Source: Kiloniella litopenaei
Lineage (GTDB): Bacteria; Pseudomonadota; Alphaproteobacteria; Kiloniellales; Kiloniellaceae
Assembly (NCBI RefSeq): GCF_000982415.1
Contig: NZ_LANI01000001.1
Coordinates: 248,001 to 312,000 of the forward strand
DNA length: 64,000 nt
Direction of reading: 5' to 3'
Positions 62,220 through 64,000 of the stretch are shown here, piece by piece. The notes beneath the pieces are model-generated. The model was not told the origin of the DNA. It did no database searches and saw only the letters and a program-made list of their open reading frames with translations. Position 1 is the stretch's first letter. Each line of letters starts with the position of its first letter. The position numbers and the translations under genes were made by a program.

Positions 62220-63194
62220 TTATTCACACGCCTCGGGGATATCGTTGATATCGTATGGGGTCGCCTCATAGAGAGACTTGATCCAATTGCCATAGATTGC
62301 CGCGGTATAACGCCATGTATTAATCGGCGTCTTTTCGATATCATCATCCGGGAAGTAGTTCGGCGGGATCGGCAAGTCAGGGAACGACTTGATATCACGC
62401 AGGTACTCTTTCTTCATGGTATCCGTATCATATTCAGGGTGATTAAACATAAAGATCCGACGTGGATAGGTCTTGCACCCCTTTTTGAAGGCCTTGTTTT
62501 CAGCCACAAGAAAGATATCCCCATCGTCCGTGCAGGAAACAAGCTCCAGCGCCTTGTATCCTTCAACCTTATCCCGGTGAAGACGCTGCCAACGCCCAAC
62601 AGGGATCGGGAAGCGGTCGGGCAAACCAAACAGAAGATCTGCGCTGTCGGCCTCTATACCATGTTCAAAAACACCCAGTGTCTTTGTTTTACCGTTATGA
62701 CACTTGATATCATGGAAATAGCGCATCGCAGCAAAACCAGCCCAGCAAATATACATGGACGACAGCACGTTGGTTTTGGACCAGTTAAAAATTTCCTGAA
62801 TTTCGTCCCAGATGCCTTCGCTTGTCACATCAGCGTCCAGTAAATTGACCCCCGTGACCAACAGGCCATCAAACTTGCGGTCCTTCACATCGCTCCAGGC
62901 GTTGTAATATTTGCTGATGTGCTCGCTTGGTGTGGATTTGGACTTGTGCCCCGCCTTGACACTGGCCACATAGCTGTCTGTCGTTACAAAGGTCAACCTG
63001 ACCTGTAGCGGCGTGTGCCCCAACCATCGCGCCAGTTGCAGCTCGGTCGTTTGTTTGTCTGCCATCAAGTTCAGGATCGCAATTTCCAGCGGACGAATGT
63101 CCTGATGCAGGGCCTTTTCCTCTGCAATCGCGGTGGGGTCCCCAAGCGACGGCAAAAAGGGATGCGCTTCACTCGCTGTTATAACGATAGGCAA
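62220..63194 (-). CDS. homoserine O-acyltransferase-like protein (MetA family, divergent)
   Basis: Protein of 324 aa of the class-I glutamine amidotransferase-like MetA family: MYICWAGFAA with nucleophile Cys150, GVFEHGI, and the FNHPEYD segment with His251 and Glu253 at the places of the catalytic His and Glu. Canonical MetA has 'TGAPVE' or 'TGAPL' at the acyl-CoA specificity loop; here it reads TGVNLLDAD, so acyl or acceptor specificity may differ. MetA proper makes O-succinyl- or O-acetyl-homoserine for methionine. No SAM riboswitch is evident upstream. A specialised O-acyltransferase is the alternative. Confidence 0.87.
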   Translation of the reverse strand: MPIVITASEAHPFLPSLGDPTAIAEEKALHQDIRPLEIAILNLMADKQTTELQLARWLGHTPLQVRLTFVTTDSYVASVKAGHKSKSTPSEHISKYYNAWSDVKDRKFDGLLVTGVNLLDADVTSEGIWDEIQEIFNWSKTNVLSSMYICWAGFAAMRYFHDIKCHNGKTKTLGVFEHGIEADSADLLFGLPDRFPIPVGRWQRLHRDKVEGYKALELVSCTDDGDIFLVAENKAFKKGCKTYPRRIFMFNHPEYDTDTMKKEYLRDIKSFPDLPIPPNYFPDDDIEKTPINTWRYTAAIYGNWIKSLYEATPYDINDIPEACE

Positions 63195-63406
63195 ACTACT
63201 AATCCTCTAATGAGCAAACAAGTCTGTGCCCCTGTCCGCAATAAGGAAACACGATCAGGAAACCACGACAACAAAGATATAAACTAAACTTGATATAGAT
63301 GGTTTACACTCAAATCAAGCCCACCCTAACTAAAACAAGCGAAGAAAAGAATACAATTATCTCTTCTAGTACTTCACTATTTTGAGATTGATAATTAAAG
63401 AACCGA

Positions 63407-64000
63407 TTAAGCTATTTCTGCTTGTTTTGATATAATCTCCAAAGTTGAGCGTTCAATCGAATCAAGGTGTTTGGTCATTTCATCCCTTGCCTGATCAGGA
63501 TTACCGGCTCTAATCGCTTCAGCTATAGCGATGTGTTCTCTTACGCTTCGTTTAACTGTAGCAGGGTTTTCGGTTGCCATCCGGCGAATATCCAATCCAA
63601 GATTATAGAGACCATCACTCAGGCGTGATAGCATTTCATTTTTAGAGAGTAACGAAATTCTTTCATGGAACTCCTTGTCCGCAATGCGAAATGCCACAGC
63701 ATCTTTCAGTTTACGTTGCGCATTTGCGTGAATCATAAGTTCATTTCTAGCTTCAACATCCTGGCTCATTGCTGCTTTTGCTGCTGCCTCACTTTCAATG
63801 AGTCGACGACAATCAAACGTCCCTTCAATATTTTGATTAGAAATACTTAGAAAAAAATCTAAAGGTCCGAGCAACTTTTCAGCATCTAAATCAGTAATAA
63901 TAGCGCCACCTCCGTGTCGAGTTTCTACGACTCCCAAGATGTTTAGAGCACTTAGTGCTTCACGAATAGGAGGTCGGCTAACATCGAATATTTCCATTAA
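63407..64000 (-). CDS. GntR-family regulator with FCD domain, N-terminus outside the window
   Basis: C-terminal 197 or so residues of a FadR/FCD-type regulator; the reading frame runs off the right edge, so the first part of the winged helix is missing. Visible: the end of the recognition region (MEIFDVSRPPIREALSALNILG) and the FCD ligand domain at about 45-185 with FDCRRLIESEAAAKAA, FHERISLLSKN and SVREHIAIAEAIRAGNPDQARDEM, carrying the conserved His residues that bind a metal. Such regulators sense carboxylic acids. Its target is not in view. Confidence 0.92.
   Translation of the reverse strand, partial: LMEIFDVSRPPIREALSALNILGVVETRHGGGAIITDLDAEKLLGPLDFFLSISNQNIEGTFDCRRLIESEAAAKAAMSQDVEARNELMIHANAQRKLKDAVAFRIADKEFHERISLLSKNEMLSRLSDGLYNLGLDIRRMATENPATVKRSVREHIAIAEAIRAGNPDQARDEMTKHLDSIERSTLEIISKQAEIA

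Noticed and set aside
62061-62843. 260-codon plus-strand open frame opposite the metA-like gene
   Set aside because: The minus-strand product has the MetA family catalytic residues; the plus-strand translation has no motif and is an antisense shadow.
63195-63406. SAM-II or SAM-V riboswitch upstream of the metA-like gene
   Set aside because: A CGTGG stretch is present on the minus strand but the required downstream pseudoknot core (GCTAAA region) is missing.

Overview
The window looks like chromosomal DNA of a moderately A+T-rich, Gram-negative alphaproteobacterium. Its features fit a free-living aquatic member of the Rhodospirillales or a neighbouring order: Tat and Sec exported solute-binding proteins, a methyl-accepting chemotaxis protein, cobalamin-controlled uptake, a FixL-like sensor, HglS-type lysine catabolism and many LysR, AraC, XRE and GntR regulators. 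I saw no rRNA, tRNA, CRISPR array, phage module or complete insertion sequence. The genus cannot be fixed from what I can see.

Layout. 0.6-4.4 kb: a sensory module on the minus strand (lone PDC-type periplasmic protein, chemoreceptor, solute-binding protein fused to the same PDC-type domain). 4.6-7.9 kb: a DUF1499 protein, small A+T-rich orphan genes, a GTG-started flavodoxin-fold quinone reductase and an XRE regulator. A perfect 18-bp palindrome lies between that regulator and a RhlE-type DEAD-box helicase (8.3-9.9 kb). 10.4-13.7 kb: a homoserine dehydrogenase without an ACT domain, an MFS exporter and a solute-binding protein. 14-17 kb: HglS (2-oxoadipate dioxygenase/decarboxylase) and an FAD-dependent D-2-hydroxyglutarate dehydrogenase, which together take 2-oxoadipate to 2-oxoglutarate. 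17-25.5 kb: small orphan genes, a degenerate serine recombinase, an XRE-cupin regulator divergent from azlCD, a tandem pair of related unknown proteins, an LprI-like protein and a truncated lysE. 25.6-32.3 kb: two Sel1-repeat proteins around a nitrate/sulfonate-type ABC importer and a beta-hydroxyacid dehydrogenase.

32.4-36.4 kb: a textbook cobalamin riboswitch ahead of an ATPase, binding protein and permease set for corrinoid import. 36.5-47.7 kb: accessory metabolism and regulation, namely glutathionyl-hydroquinone reductase, VOC and NTF2-fold proteins with a LysR regulator, a DUF4142-cupredoxin pair divergent from an AraC regulator, MFS, HAD and GNAT proteins. 47.7-52.1 kb: a large secreted propeller-like protein, a small membrane protein and a zinc-protease-like protein. 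52.3-57.5 kb: a DapA-family aldolase, a beta-helix protein, a tryptophanyl-tRNA synthetase and a hybrid kinase with its response regulator. 59-64 kb: an EEP phosphohydrolase, MgtC, a PAS_5 protein, a divergent MetA-family acyltransferase and the end of a GntR/FCD regulator.

The strongest regulatory find is upstream of the tryptophanyl-tRNA synthetase gene. A 15-codon reading frame with two adjacent Trp codons just before its stop is followed by competing hairpins and an intrinsic terminator. This is the layout of ribosome-mediated attenuation, here on a trpS of the 'GDRTTGPLHIGH' type. Other points for a second look are the PDC-chemoreceptor module, the FixL-like haem PAS signature (His73 and Arg93), a 28-bp direct repeat where lysE is cut short, and the palindrome at 7982-8023.
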